Shown here: in pieces, positions 8,686 through 15,981 of the stretch
Position numbering within the stretch: position 1 is the stretch's first letter
How the letters are laid out: every line of letters starts with the position of its first letter
Source of the DNA: Tritonibacter litoralis
Lineage (GTDB): Bacteria > Pseudomonadota > Alphaproteobacteria > Rhodobacterales > Rhodobacteraceae
Length of the DNA stretch: 64,000 nucleotides
Assembly: GCF_009496005.1 (NCBI RefSeq)
Contig: NZ_WIBF01000001.1
Span: forward strand, 744,001-808,000
Direction: 5' to 3'
The notes under the pieces: generated by a model
Told to the model about the DNA's origin: nothing
Seen by the model: the letters and a program-made list of their open reading frames with translations, nothing else
The model's database searches: none
Program-made: the position numbers and the translations under genes

Positions 8686-10059
8686 ATGCTTCACAACGAC
8701 CAACTTGAACAATGGGACCGCGAGAATTTCTTTCATCCCTCGACGCATCTTTCCGATTTTGCGCGGGGTGACCTGCCCCATCGCGTCGTAACCGGTGGAG
8801 AGGACTGTCACATCAGCACCCGTGATGGGAAGCAGTTGTTGGACGCTTTTGCCGGGCTTTATTGTGTGAATGTGGGTTATGGCCGTCCTGAGATTGCAGA
8901 GGCGATAGCAGAACAGGCCCGCGAGCTCGCCTATTACCACGCCTATGTCGGGCATGGGACCGAGGCTTCGATCACCCTTTCCAAAATGATATTGGACCGC
9001 GCGCCGGATCACATGTCCAAGGTCTATTTTGGCCTCTCCGGCTCGGATGCAAATGAGACCAACATCAAGCTGATCTGGTACTACAACAATATACTGGGAC
9101 GCCCTGAGAAGAAAAAGATCATCTCTCGGTGGCGTGGCTATCACGGCTCGGGCCTGATGACGGGATCGTTGACTGGGCTGGGCCTGTTTCACGCCAAATT
9201 TGATCTGCCCTTGGCCCAGGTGATCCACACCGAAGCGCCCTACTATTTCCGCCGCACAGATCTGGCACAAAGCGAAGGCGCGTTTGTGGACCATTGCGTC
9301 GCTGAGCTGGAAGCGTTGATCGATCGCGAAGGGGCTGACACAATCGCGGCCTTTATCGGCGAGCCGGTTCTGGGCACCGGAGGCATTGTGCCGCCTCCCC
9401 CAGGTTATTGGGCGGCCATCCAAGCCGTTTTGGATAAACACGATATTCTTCTTGTTGCGGATGAGGTTGTCACCGGATTTGGTCGGCTGGGCACCATGTT
9501 TGGCTCGGATCATTATGGGATGCGCCCGGACTTGATCACTATCGCCAAGGGGCTGACATCGGCCTATGCGCCATTGTCGGGATCCATCGTGTCCGACAGG
9601 ATGTGGAAGGTTCTGGAACAAGGCACGGATGAAAACGGCCCGATTGGCCACGGTTGGACCTATTCCGCGCATCCAATTGGGGCGGCGGCGGGGGTTGCAA
9701 ACCTGAAGCTGCTGGATGACCTCAAACTGGTTGAGAATGCCGGATCCGTTGGCGCTTATCTGAATTCAGCTATGCAGGACGCTTTGGGCGATCATGCCAA
9801 TGTTGGCGAGGTGCGCGGGACAGGCATGCTCTGTGCCGTTGAATTTGTGGCTGACAAGGCTGACCGCAGATTCTTTGAGGCCAGCGACAAGATCGGCCCG
9901 CAGATTGCCGCCAAACTGCTGGAACAAGATGACGTCATAGCCCGCGCCATGCCGCAGGGCGACATTTTGGGATTTGCGCCGCCGTTCTGCCTGACCACAG
10001 TTGAGGCGGACCGGATCGTCGAGGCAACAACCCGTGCGGTTAAAGCCGTGCTGGGGTGA
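8686..10059 (+). CDS. Class III PLP-dependent aminotransferase (2,4-diaminobutyrate or omega-amino acid transaminase type)
   Basis: A 457-residue PLP aminotransferase, fold type I. The Schiff-base lysine is K288 in IAKGLTSAYAPLSG, with the PLP Asp upstream in LVADEVVTGFGR. The substrate loop region contains GLSGSDANETNIK. The start at 8686 has GAAGGG at 8674-8679; an open extension upstream lacks family sequence. Class III members of this subgroup transfer the terminal amino group of beta-alanine, taurine, putrescine or L-2,4-diaminobutyrate. The next gene resembles ectoine hydrolase, so a DoeD-like role in converting 2,4-diaminobutyrate to aspartate semialdehyde is plausible, but this is inference from context. 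Confidence 0.82.
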   Translation: MLHNDQLEQWDRENFFHPSTHLSDFARGDLPHRVVTGGEDCHISTRDGKQLLDAFAGLYCVNVGYGRPEIAEAIAEQARELAYYHAYVGHGTEASITLSKMILDRAPDHMSKVYFGLSGSDANETNIKLIWYYNNILGRPEKKKIISRWRGYHGSGLMTGSLTGLGLFHAKFDLPLAQVIHTEAPYYFRRTDLAQSEGAFVDHCVAELEALIDREGADTIAAFIGEPVLGTGGIVPPPPGYWAAIQAVLDKHDILLVADEVVTGFGRLGTMFGSDHYGMRPDLITIAKGLTSAYAPLSGSIVSDRMWKVLEQGTDENGPIGHGWTYSAHPIGAAAGVANLKLLDDLKLVENAGSVGAYLNSAMQDALGDHANVGEVRGTGMLCAVEFVADKADRRFFEASDKIGPQIAAKLLEQDDVIARAMPQGDILGFAPPFCLTTVEADRIVEATTRAVKAVLG

Positions 10060-10070
10060 AGGAGATCGCT

Positions 10071-11255
10071 ATGACATATGCAAATACACCCTTTGATCAG
10101 ACGGAATACCAACGCCGTCTGGAAAAGACCCGTACCGCAATGATCCAATCCGGGCTGGACGCGATCTTTGTCACCGACCCGTCAAATCAGGCTTGGCTGA
10201 CGGGCTATGACGGTTGGTCCTTTTATGTGCATCAGGGCGTGTTGCTGACCCTGCAAGGCGAACCTGTGTGGTGGGGGCGTCATATGGACATGATGGGCGG
10301 GCGGCGTACCTGCTGGATGAGCCATGTCAATATTATTGGCTATGGGGATCATTTCGTTCAGTCGACCGAAATACACCCGATGCAGGACCTTGCCAAACAC
10401 ATTCAGGCGCGCGGGCTCGGCAAGGCCCGCATCGGTGTCGAGATGGAGAACTATTATTACTCGGCCAAGGCCCATGCCGTTCTGACAGAGGCGCTGCCAG
10501 ATGCCGAATTGGCGGATGCCACCGCGCTGGTCAATTGGCAAAGGCTGGTCAAATCCGCAGATGAGGTTGGGTTTATCCGCAAGGCGGCGGCAATCTCTGA
10601 CAAAGTCATGCAAACCGCAATCGAGCGCGCGGCTCCAGGTGTGCGCAAGAACGACGTCGTGGCCGACATTATGCATGCAGGCATTACGGGCGTGGGCGAT
10701 GACTGGGGTGACTATCCCGCAATTGTCCCCTTAACGCCCTCTGGGATTGACGCAACTGCGGCGCATCTGACCTGGAACGGTGCGCCGATGCGTGCAGGCG
10801 AAGCGACGTTCTTTGAACTTTCGGGCTGTTATCGGCGCTATCACGCGCCTTTGTGCCGCACTGTGTTTCTGGGTCGCCCTTCTGACGACATGTTGCGCGC
10901 CGAGGAGGCCCAGTTGGAAGGCATCGCCGCTGGGCTGGATGTGGCGCGCGCAGGCAATCGCACCTGTGACATCGCCAATGCCTTTATGGCCGTTCTCGCG
11001 AAACACGGGATCAAGCGTTCAGGGCGCATGGGCTATCCCGTTGGCCTCAGTTACCCGCCCGACTGGGGGGAGCGGACGGCCTCGATCCGAAGTGAGGATA
11101 CAACGGTTTTGGAACCTGGCATGGTGTTTCACTTTATGCCCGCGCTCTGGATGGACAGCTGGGGGCTTGAGACCACGGAAACCATCCTGATCAGCGAGAC
11201 CGGGGCAGCGGAGCCATTGAGCAAAATCGATCGCAAACTGTTTGTTAAAGACTGA
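10071..11255 (+). CDS. doeA: Ectoine hydrolase-like M24 (creatinase/prolidase-fold) protein
   Basis: A 394-residue protein with the N-terminal creatinase domain and C-terminal pita-bread fold. The motifs ATG-proximal VTDPSNQAWLTGYDGWSFYV, VNWQRLVKS, PAIVPLTPSG, CYRRYHAPLCRTVF and GLSYPPDWGERT resemble the ectoine hydrolase DoeA/EutD as I remember it much more than Xaa-Pro dipeptidases. E249 in FFELSG falls in the segment that holds the proposed catalytic Glu of that enzyme. AAGGAG at 10059-10064 is 6 bases from the ATG at 10071 and overlaps the aminotransferase stop, so the two genes are tightly coupled. DoeA opens the ectoine ring to N-acetyl-diaminobutyrate. No ectoine transporter is present in this window. 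Confidence 0.72.
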   Translation: MTYANTPFDQTEYQRRLEKTRTAMIQSGLDAIFVTDPSNQAWLTGYDGWSFYVHQGVLLTLQGEPVWWGRHMDMMGGRRTCWMSHVNIIGYGDHFVQSTEIHPMQDLAKHIQARGLGKARIGVEMENYYYSAKAHAVLTEALPDAELADATALVNWQRLVKSADEVGFIRKAAAISDKVMQTAIERAAPGVRKNDVVADIMHAGITGVGDDWGDYPAIVPLTPSGIDATAAHLTWNGAPMRAGEATFFELSGCYRRYHAPLCRTVFLGRPSDDMLRAEEAQLEGIAAGLDVARAGNRTCDIANAFMAVLAKHGIKRSGRMGYPVGLSYPPDWGERTASIRSEDTTVLEPGMVFHFMPALWMDSWGLETTETILISETGAAEPLSKIDRKLFVKD

Positions 11256-11258
11256 AGC

Positions 11259-12425
11259 ATGCTCGACCAGACCAAGCAAATTCTTCAGAAATTGATCGCC
11301 TTTCCGACGGTGTCTTCTGACAGCAACCTGGCGATCATCAACTTTATCGCCGAACATCTGGATGCCTGCGGCGCGCGCATTGAGATCGTCCCCGACCCCA
11401 GTGGCCAAAAGGCAAACCTCTTTGCCACGTTGGGGCCGGAACGCGACGGGGGGCTCGTCCTGTCTGGACATACGGATGTGGTGCCGGTGACAGATCAGGC
11501 CTGGTCATCTGATCCGTTTGAGATGGTTGAACAGGGCGGGCGGCTTTATGGGCGCGGCACCTGCGATATGAAGGGGTTTGTTGCCGCAACGCTGGCGATG
11601 GCACCGGTCTTCGCAAAAACGCCCCGGACCCGGCCCATCCATTTTGCCTTTACCTATGATGAAGAAACCGGGTGCATCGGAGCGGGGCATTTGGCCCAAT
11701 CGCTTTCTGAGCGTGGCATTCGCCCATCGATGGCCATCATCGGCGAGCCAACCATGATGCGCATCATTGAAGGCCACAAAGGCTGTTATGAATATACGAC
11801 GCGAGTCCAAGGTCTGGAGGGGCATGGCTCGGCCCCGGATCAGGGTGTGAATGCGGTGGAATATGCGACACGGTTTGTTGCGCGACTGCTGGAGTTGCGT
11901 GAAGAACTGAAGACACGCGCCCCCAAAGACAGCCGCTTTGACCCGCCCTGGACAACGTTGAACATCGGCGCGCTTCATGGCGGCAGCGTACACAATGTCA
12001 TTGCCCCAAAAGCGCAGGTGGATTGGGAGATGCGACCAGTTCAGCCCTCGGATGCGCAATTCGTCAAAGCCGCCCTATCCGACTATTGCGGCGATGTCCT
12101 GCTGCCTGCCATGCGCACCGTGCATCCAGATGCGGCCATCGAAACAGAAGTCATTGGGGAGGTCGTCGGTCTGATCCCAACTGAGGATAATTCGGCAAAA
12201 CGTTTCCTGAGCGCGCTGACAGGCGCCAATTCGGCCGACCTTGTGCCCTTTGGAACCGAGGCGGGGATCTTCCAACAGCTTGGGATGGACGTGGTTGTCT
12301 GCGGCCCAGGAAGTATCGATCAAGCCCATAAGGCGGATGAATTCCTTTCGATCGAACAATTGTCGCGCTGCCTGGACGTGTTGCAAAATATGAATTCAGC
12401 CTTCTACACCGACATCCCTGACTAA
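11259..12425 (+). CDS. M20 family deacetylase, ArgE type
   Basis: A 388-residue zinc-dependent amidohydrolase of the acetylornithine deacetylase type. Metal and catalytic residues are visible: H71 and D73 in SGHTDVVP, D103 in GRGTCDMKG, the E135-E136 pair in YDEETG, and E163 in GEPTMM. Classical acetylornithine deacetylase makes ornithine; because this gene lies 3 bases after an ectoine-hydrolase-like gene and next to a class III aminotransferase, it may instead remove acetate from N-acetyl-2,4-diaminobutyrate, a step done by the unrelated DoeB (AstE/AspA family) in known pathways. The SD is weak, consistent with coupling to the previous gene. Confidence 0.82.
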   Translation: MLDQTKQILQKLIAFPTVSSDSNLAIINFIAEHLDACGARIEIVPDPSGQKANLFATLGPERDGGLVLSGHTDVVPVTDQAWSSDPFEMVEQGGRLYGRGTCDMKGFVAATLAMAPVFAKTPRTRPIHFAFTYDEETGCIGAGHLAQSLSERGIRPSMAIIGEPTMMRIIEGHKGCYEYTTRVQGLEGHGSAPDQGVNAVEYATRFVARLLELREELKTRAPKDSRFDPPWTTLNIGALHGGSVHNVIAPKAQVDWEMRPVQPSDAQFVKAALSDYCGDVLLPAMRTVHPDAAIETEVIGEVVGLIPTEDNSAKRFLSALTGANSADLVPFGTEAGIFQQLGMDVVVCGPGSIDQAHKADEFLSIEQLSRCLDVLQNMNSAFYTDIPD

Positions 12426-12855
12426 TTGCAGTGCCCGAGTTCTCTGCCAGATAAGGCGCACGGTATTAGAGGTCAGGAGCTTTCGCGCAATCGGCGAATT
12501 GAGGTCCTTTTTTGCAAAAGCCTTTAGGTCGCGAGCCAAGCTGAATTGTCATCGGATTGATCCCACCTCTGGGCACGCTCACAGAGAACGATCTGCGCGC
12601 TTTAAAGCGCCTTTGGTTGGGAAAGAAAATCCTGCCTCTGTGTTTTAAACTCAACGGCGCAAAGGCAAAAGGCAACCTGTCCCGCCTTTCGTTTTGCATT
12701 CGGATGTCCGGTTTGGATTGGGCTGCTGGTATTGCGACCGGCAACGCACGTGGCTGTTTGGTCCTGACTGCGGAACACCAACGCCCCAAGCTTGCCTTCC
12801 TGCCTTCGGTTCTGCATGCTCTGCGCAACTTGATCCAGGCAAAAGACGGCGCTGA
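12426..12855. other. Intergenic region without a recognisable gene
   Basis: 430 bp following the deacetylase gene. Open frames of about 100 codons exist on both strands (for example 12557-12859 plus and 12602-12898 minus), but none has a clear SD, a known motif or natural-looking protein composition. No clear terminator or repeat was found. Confidence 0.55.
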
Positions 12856-13806
12856 ATGACTGATCCCCGACCTCTTCCCCGCTGGGGTGTTGTCTCAACC
12901 ATCAAGGCGTCGGCGCAGGAGGTTTTGACCTTTGCGGCCTATCATCTGGCACAGGGTGCGCATCGGGTTTGTATTTATCTGGATGCCCCCTGCCCCGAGG
13001 CGCTGCCGCATCTGAAGGCGCATCCCAAAGTGCGGGTGATTGACTGTGATGACGGCTATTGGCGCAGGCAGCCTGTTAAACGGCCCAAGAAACATCAGGT
13101 GCGCCAGACCCATAACGCCAATCGCGCCTATCAAAAGCAGTGCAAGGATCTGGACTGGCTGGCCCATATCGATGTGGATGAGTTTATATGGTCCGCCGCG
13201 CCGCTGTCGCAGGCTTTGGCTGAGCTGCCGCCTGAGGCGCTCTGTGCCCGGCTGCGCCCGATTGAGGTGATGGCAGATCAAAGCGATGTCTTTCGCGCCG
13301 CCGCCCCGCGTGGATCAGAGCTGCCTGCGGTGTTGCGCGACCTTTACCCCACATATGGCGCCTATTCCCATCGGGGATTGCTGAGCAATGCTGCGGGCAA
13401 ACTGTTCCTGCGCACCGGTTTGGATGAGGTCACGTTCCGGATCCACAATGCCTTTGTGATGGGGTTGAAAAACCCATGTCAGCTGGAACTGGATGCGGTC
13501 GACCTGTGCCATTTCCACGGTCGCAGCTGGGCGGATTGGTTTGCGCATTTCTCTTACCGTCACGCCAATGGCGCCTATCGCCAAGAGCTGGGCGCACGCA
13601 GCCAGGCCCCGACACCACTGAACATGCATGCGGTCCTGGCAGATGTGATGGAGCGCGAGGGTGAGGTCGGGTTGCGTGGCTTTTATGACGAGTTCTGTGC
13701 GGATTCGCCGGAAAAACGCGCAAAACTGGAACAGCATGGTCTTTTGCGGCTGCGGCCTCTGCATCTTGAGGACCACCTGAGGACCCATTTCCCGCAATTT
13801 GGCTAA
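12856..13806 (+). CDS. Glycosyltransferase family 2-like protein
   Basis: A 316-residue protein with the layout of the Glyco_tranf_2_4 / GT92-like group: it opens with WGVVSTIKASAQEVLTFAAYHLAQGA, which resembles the nucleotide-sugar-binding half, and has HIDVDEFI near residues 99-106, a DxD-type metal-binding motif. Later conserved-looking parts are KLFLRTGLDEV, HNAFVMG and HFHGRSWADWFAHF. There is no signal peptide or membrane segment, so it probably acts in the cytoplasm on surface polysaccharide or glycolipid. The acceptor and donor are unknown. It is separated by 177 bp from the downstream helicase. Confidence 0.75.
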   Translation: MTDPRPLPRWGVVSTIKASAQEVLTFAAYHLAQGAHRVCIYLDAPCPEALPHLKAHPKVRVIDCDDGYWRRQPVKRPKKHQVRQTHNANRAYQKQCKDLDWLAHIDVDEFIWSAAPLSQALAELPPEALCARLRPIEVMADQSDVFRAAAPRGSELPAVLRDLYPTYGAYSHRGLLSNAAGKLFLRTGLDEVTFRIHNAFVMGLKNPCQLELDAVDLCHFHGRSWADWFAHFSYRHANGAYRQELGARSQAPTPLNMHAVLADVMEREGEVGLRGFYDEFCADSPEKRAKLEQHGLLRLRPLHLEDHLRTHFPQFG

Positions 13807-13861
13807 ATTGTTGCGCAAATATCCTAAATTCTGTCATGGACGCGATTTTTGAGCGTGAAGT

Positions 13862-13890
13862 TTGACGGTGAGCTTCGATTTTGCTATGCG
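13862..13890 (+). promoter_or_regulatory. Candidate sigma-70-type promoter of the RNA helicase gene
   Basis: TTGACG (13862-13867) and TATGCG (13885-13890) are separated by 17 bp. The -35 matches the consensus well; the -10 is weak. A 9-bp perfect inverted repeat, AGCTTCGAT (13871-13879) and ATCGAAGCT (13907-13915), overlaps the spacer and the expected transcription start. Confidence 0.35.
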
Positions 13891-13961
13891 CTGCGTCAAC
13901 CGCGGGATCGAAGCTGCCAGCCGAAGCCCCGTTTTGATGACAGCACGCGCGGGCCAGGTTT

Positions 13962-13980
13962 TGTCCGCAAAAAACGGACA
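13962..13980 (+). promoter_or_regulatory. Hairpin immediately before the helicase start codon
   Basis: TGTCCG (13962-13967) pairs with CGGACA (13975-13980) across a CAAAAAA loop; the ATG follows 4 bases later. No AGGAGG-like site is visible, so this stem would cover the ribosome-loading region. Confidence 0.5.
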
Positions 13981-13983
13981 CAT

Positions 13984-15372
13984 ATGACAAAATTTAGCGA
14001 TCTGAACCTGAACCCCAAGGTTTTACAAGCCGTGGAAGAAGCCGGTTATGAGACCCCGACGCCCATCCAAGCCGGGGCTATTCCCTCGGCGCTGGAAGGT
14101 AAGGATGTCTTGGGCATTGCCCAGACCGGCACCGGCAAGACCGCGTCCTTCACGCTGCCGATGATCACGCTTTTGGCCCGTGGCCGCGCCCGCGCCCGCA
14201 TGCCGCGCAGCCTGGTTCTGTGTCCGACACGGGAACTGGCGGCACAGGTGGCCGAAAACTTTGACACCTATACCAAACACATGAAGCTGACCAAAGCGCT
14301 GCTGATCGGCGGGGTCTCTTTCAAGGAACAAGAGGCGCTGATCGACCGCGGTGTGGATGTTCTGATCGCAACGCCCGGCCGTCTGCTGGACCATTTTGAA
14401 CGCGGCAAGCTGCTGCTGACCGGCGTGCAGATCATGGTGGTGGATGAGGCCGACCGGATGCTGGATATGGGCTTCATCCCCGATATCGAACGTATCTTCA
14501 GCCTGACGCCCTTTACCCGCCAGACGCTGTTCTTCTCGGCCACGATGGCGCCCGAGATTGAGCGGATCACCAATACATTCCTGTCGGCGCCTGCCCGGAT
14601 CGAGATTGCCCGCCAGGCCACCACATCGGAAAACATCGAACAATCCGTGGTGCAGTTCAAAGCCTCGCGCAAGGACCGCGAAGGCAGCGAAAAGCGCAAG
14701 GTGCTGCGCGCCCTGATCGAACAGGAAGGCGACAGCTGCACCAATGCGATTATCTTCTGCAACCGGAAAACGGATGTGGATATCGTTGCCAAAAGCCTCA
14801 AGAAATACGGCCATGACGCGGCACCAATCCACGGCGATCTGGATCAGGCCCAGCGGACGAAAACCCTGGATGGGTTCCGCGAAGGGACGTTGCGTATTCT
14901 TGTGGCTTCGGATGTGGCCGCGCGCGGTCTGGATGTGCCAAGCGTCAGCCATGTGTTCAACTATGATGTGCCAGGTCACGCCGAAGACTATGTGCATCGG
15001 ATCGGACGGACCGGTCGTGCCGGTCGTCAGGGCGAGGCCATTACCATCTGTGCGCCCCGCGATGAAAAGGCGTTGGATGCGGTTGAAAGCCTGGTCAAGA
15101 AACAGATCGACCGGATGGAAAACCCGGTCAAGCCTACGCCGAAACCTGCCAAGGCCGAAAGCGACGAAAAACCCCGTCGCGAGAGCAAGTCGCGCTCAAA
15201 ATCGGATGAGAGCAAATCACGCTCCAAATCCGAAGACAGCAAGCCGCGCGAGGAGCGCAAACCCTCCTCTAAACGGAGTGGCGGACGTCGCGATGACCGC
15301 ACCGTGGTGGGCATGGGCGACCATCTGCCAAGCTTTATCGCGCTCAGCTTTGCCGAGCGCCGCGCCAGCTGA
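13984..15372 (+). CDS. DEAD-box ATP-dependent RNA helicase, RhlE type
   Basis: A 462-residue RNA-unwinding enzyme. The core motifs are complete: Q motif TPTPIQ (25-30), motif I AQTGTGKT (46-53), PTRELA (81-86), TPGRLLD (130-136), motif II DEAD (154-157), motif III SAT (185-187), ARGLDVP and HRIGRTGRAG. After about residue 380 comes a basic, low-complexity tail rich in Lys, Ser, Arg and Glu with RSKS repeats, typical of nonspecific RNA-binding extensions in RhlE proteins. The ATG at 13984 begins exactly at the family start MTKFSDLNL; the in-frame extension to 13849 is leader sequence. Such helicases help ribosome assembly and mRNA decay in the cold. A strong terminator follows. Confidence 0.93.
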   Translation: MTKFSDLNLNPKVLQAVEEAGYETPTPIQAGAIPSALEGKDVLGIAQTGTGKTASFTLPMITLLARGRARARMPRSLVLCPTRELAAQVAENFDTYTKHMKLTKALLIGGVSFKEQEALIDRGVDVLIATPGRLLDHFERGKLLLTGVQIMVVDEADRMLDMGFIPDIERIFSLTPFTRQTLFFSATMAPEIERITNTFLSAPARIEIARQATTSENIEQSVVQFKASRKDREGSEKRKVLRALIEQEGDSCTNAIIFCNRKTDVDIVAKSLKKYGHDAAPIHGDLDQAQRTKTLDGFREGTLRILVASDVAARGLDVPSVSHVFNYDVPGHAEDYVHRIGRTGRAGRQGEAITICAPRDEKALDAVESLVKKQIDRMENPVKPTPKPAKAESDEKPRRESKSRSKSDESKSRSKSEDSKPREERKPSSKRSGGRRDDRTVVGMGDHLPSFIALSFAERRAS

Positions 15373-15407
15373 TCCTCAGCTATCCGCCTGACGCATGTCT
15401 GATATGC

Positions 15408-15438
15408 AAGCCGCCTCCTGATTGGGGGCGGCTTTTTT
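15408..15438 (+). terminator. Rho-independent terminator after the helicase gene
   Basis: AAGCCGCC (15408-15415) pairs perfectly with GGCGGCTT (15427-15434), followed by a run of T to 15438. It lies 36 bases after the helicase stop codon. Confidence 0.9.
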
Positions 15439-15575
15439 AATATTTGCAGCAGGTTAACCAAAAGATCCCTTGCGGGTGAGCCTTGCGCTCAGGACATGGC
15501 GGGCTTTCCAACATGAGGCATGTGTTTCGCAAACCGCAGGCGTATAGAGAACCCAAGATCAAACCCGTGCCAGTG

Positions 15576-15776
15576 ATGATAATGGACACCGCCGCTATGA
15601 CCTATGTTGATGCAAAACCTCTGAACGCCGCTGAAATTCGCCGGATCGAACAGCGCGCCCATGAATTGCGCGCGCAAGCCGTGACCAAGGTTCTGACCCA
15701 GATCGTCCGCACGCTGTTCTCTGCCACACGCAAGGCAACGTCCTGCCCCAGCTGCGCGCGTCCGCTGCGCGGCTAA
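15576..15776 (+). CDS. Small conserved-looking Rhodobacteraceae protein
   Basis: A 66-residue basic protein from ATG 15576; starts at 15483, 15513, 15582 or 15597 are also possible and no SD decides. The recognisable part begins near MTYVDAKPLNAAEI and continues with an amphipathic helix RIEQRAHELRAQAVTKVL, then ends with CPSCARPLRG. The helix pattern resembles very small hypothetical proteins of the RSP_7527 type seen across Rhodobacteraceae, though I cannot confirm that. The CxxC near the C-terminus might bind a metal or be incidental. Function unknown. It is convergent with the RNase J gene, with strong hairpins between. Confidence 0.5.
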   Translation: MIMDTAAMTYVDAKPLNAAEIRRIEQRAHELRAQAVTKVLTQIVRTLFSATRKATSCPSCARPLRG

Positions 15777-15825
15777 GGGATCCCGGCGCACCTGCTCTGC
15801 GCCACGCTGATTGCCAAAACGAAAC

Positions 15826-15857
15826 AATGCCGCGACCCTTGCTTGGGGCGCGGCATT
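15826..15857. terminator. Bidirectional terminator-like hairpin between convergent genes
   Basis: AATGCCGCG (15826-15834) pairs perfectly with CGCGGCATT (15849-15857); the loop can add three more pairs (CCC with GGG). On the minus strand it is followed by ATTGTTTCGTTTT, so it probably ends the long nuo-birA-coaX-RNase J transcript as well as the plus-strand gene. Confidence 0.65.
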
Positions 15858-15874
15858 TGCGTTTCCGTGCGACC

Positions 15875-15904
15875 GCGCCGCGCGCCCGACAGGGCGCGCG
15901 GCGC
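15875..15904. repeat. Perfect 13-bp all-GC hairpin
   Basis: GCGCCGCGCGCCC (15875-15887) is followed by a GACA loop and its exact reverse complement at 15892-15904. All 13 pairs are G-C. It belongs to a cluster of palindromes reaching to 15965. Confidence 0.85.
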
Positions 15905-15924
15905 TTGGCCCAACGGGGTCATGT

Positions 15925-15965
15925 GCATCCATGGATGCGCAATAGACCCGGGCGGGAGCACCCGG
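15925..15965. repeat. Palindrome pair in the RNase J downstream region
   Basis: GCATCCATGGATGC (15925-15938) is a perfect 14-bp palindrome, and CCGGG (15948-15952) pairs with CCCGG (15961-15965). The second contains GGCGGGAGCACCC (15951-15963), which recurs exactly at 55980-55992 in another hairpin cluster. Confidence 0.7.
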
Positions 15966-15981
15966 CCCCCGCGCTGGGTCT

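Noticed and set aside
11259-12425. Identification of the deacetylase as DoeB
   Set aside because: Its motifs are those of the M20/ArgE family (HTD, GRGTCDMKG, EE), not the AstE/AspA-type zinc site of DoeB.
12557-12859. A 100-codon frame in the gap before the glycosyltransferase gene
   Set aside because: It overlaps the downstream start, has no SD and no family-like segment. Competing frames exist on the other strand, so it is treated as chance.
13849-13983. Upstream extension of the RNA helicase
   Set aside because: The extra 45 residues do not resemble RhlE proteins. The family N-terminus is at 13984, and the upstream stretch contains promoter-like and hairpin sequences.
15826-15965. A CRISPR array or phage attachment site in the palindrome cluster
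   Set aside because: The elements are different inverted repeats, not regularly spaced direct repeats. There is no integrase or cas gene and no flanking tRNA.
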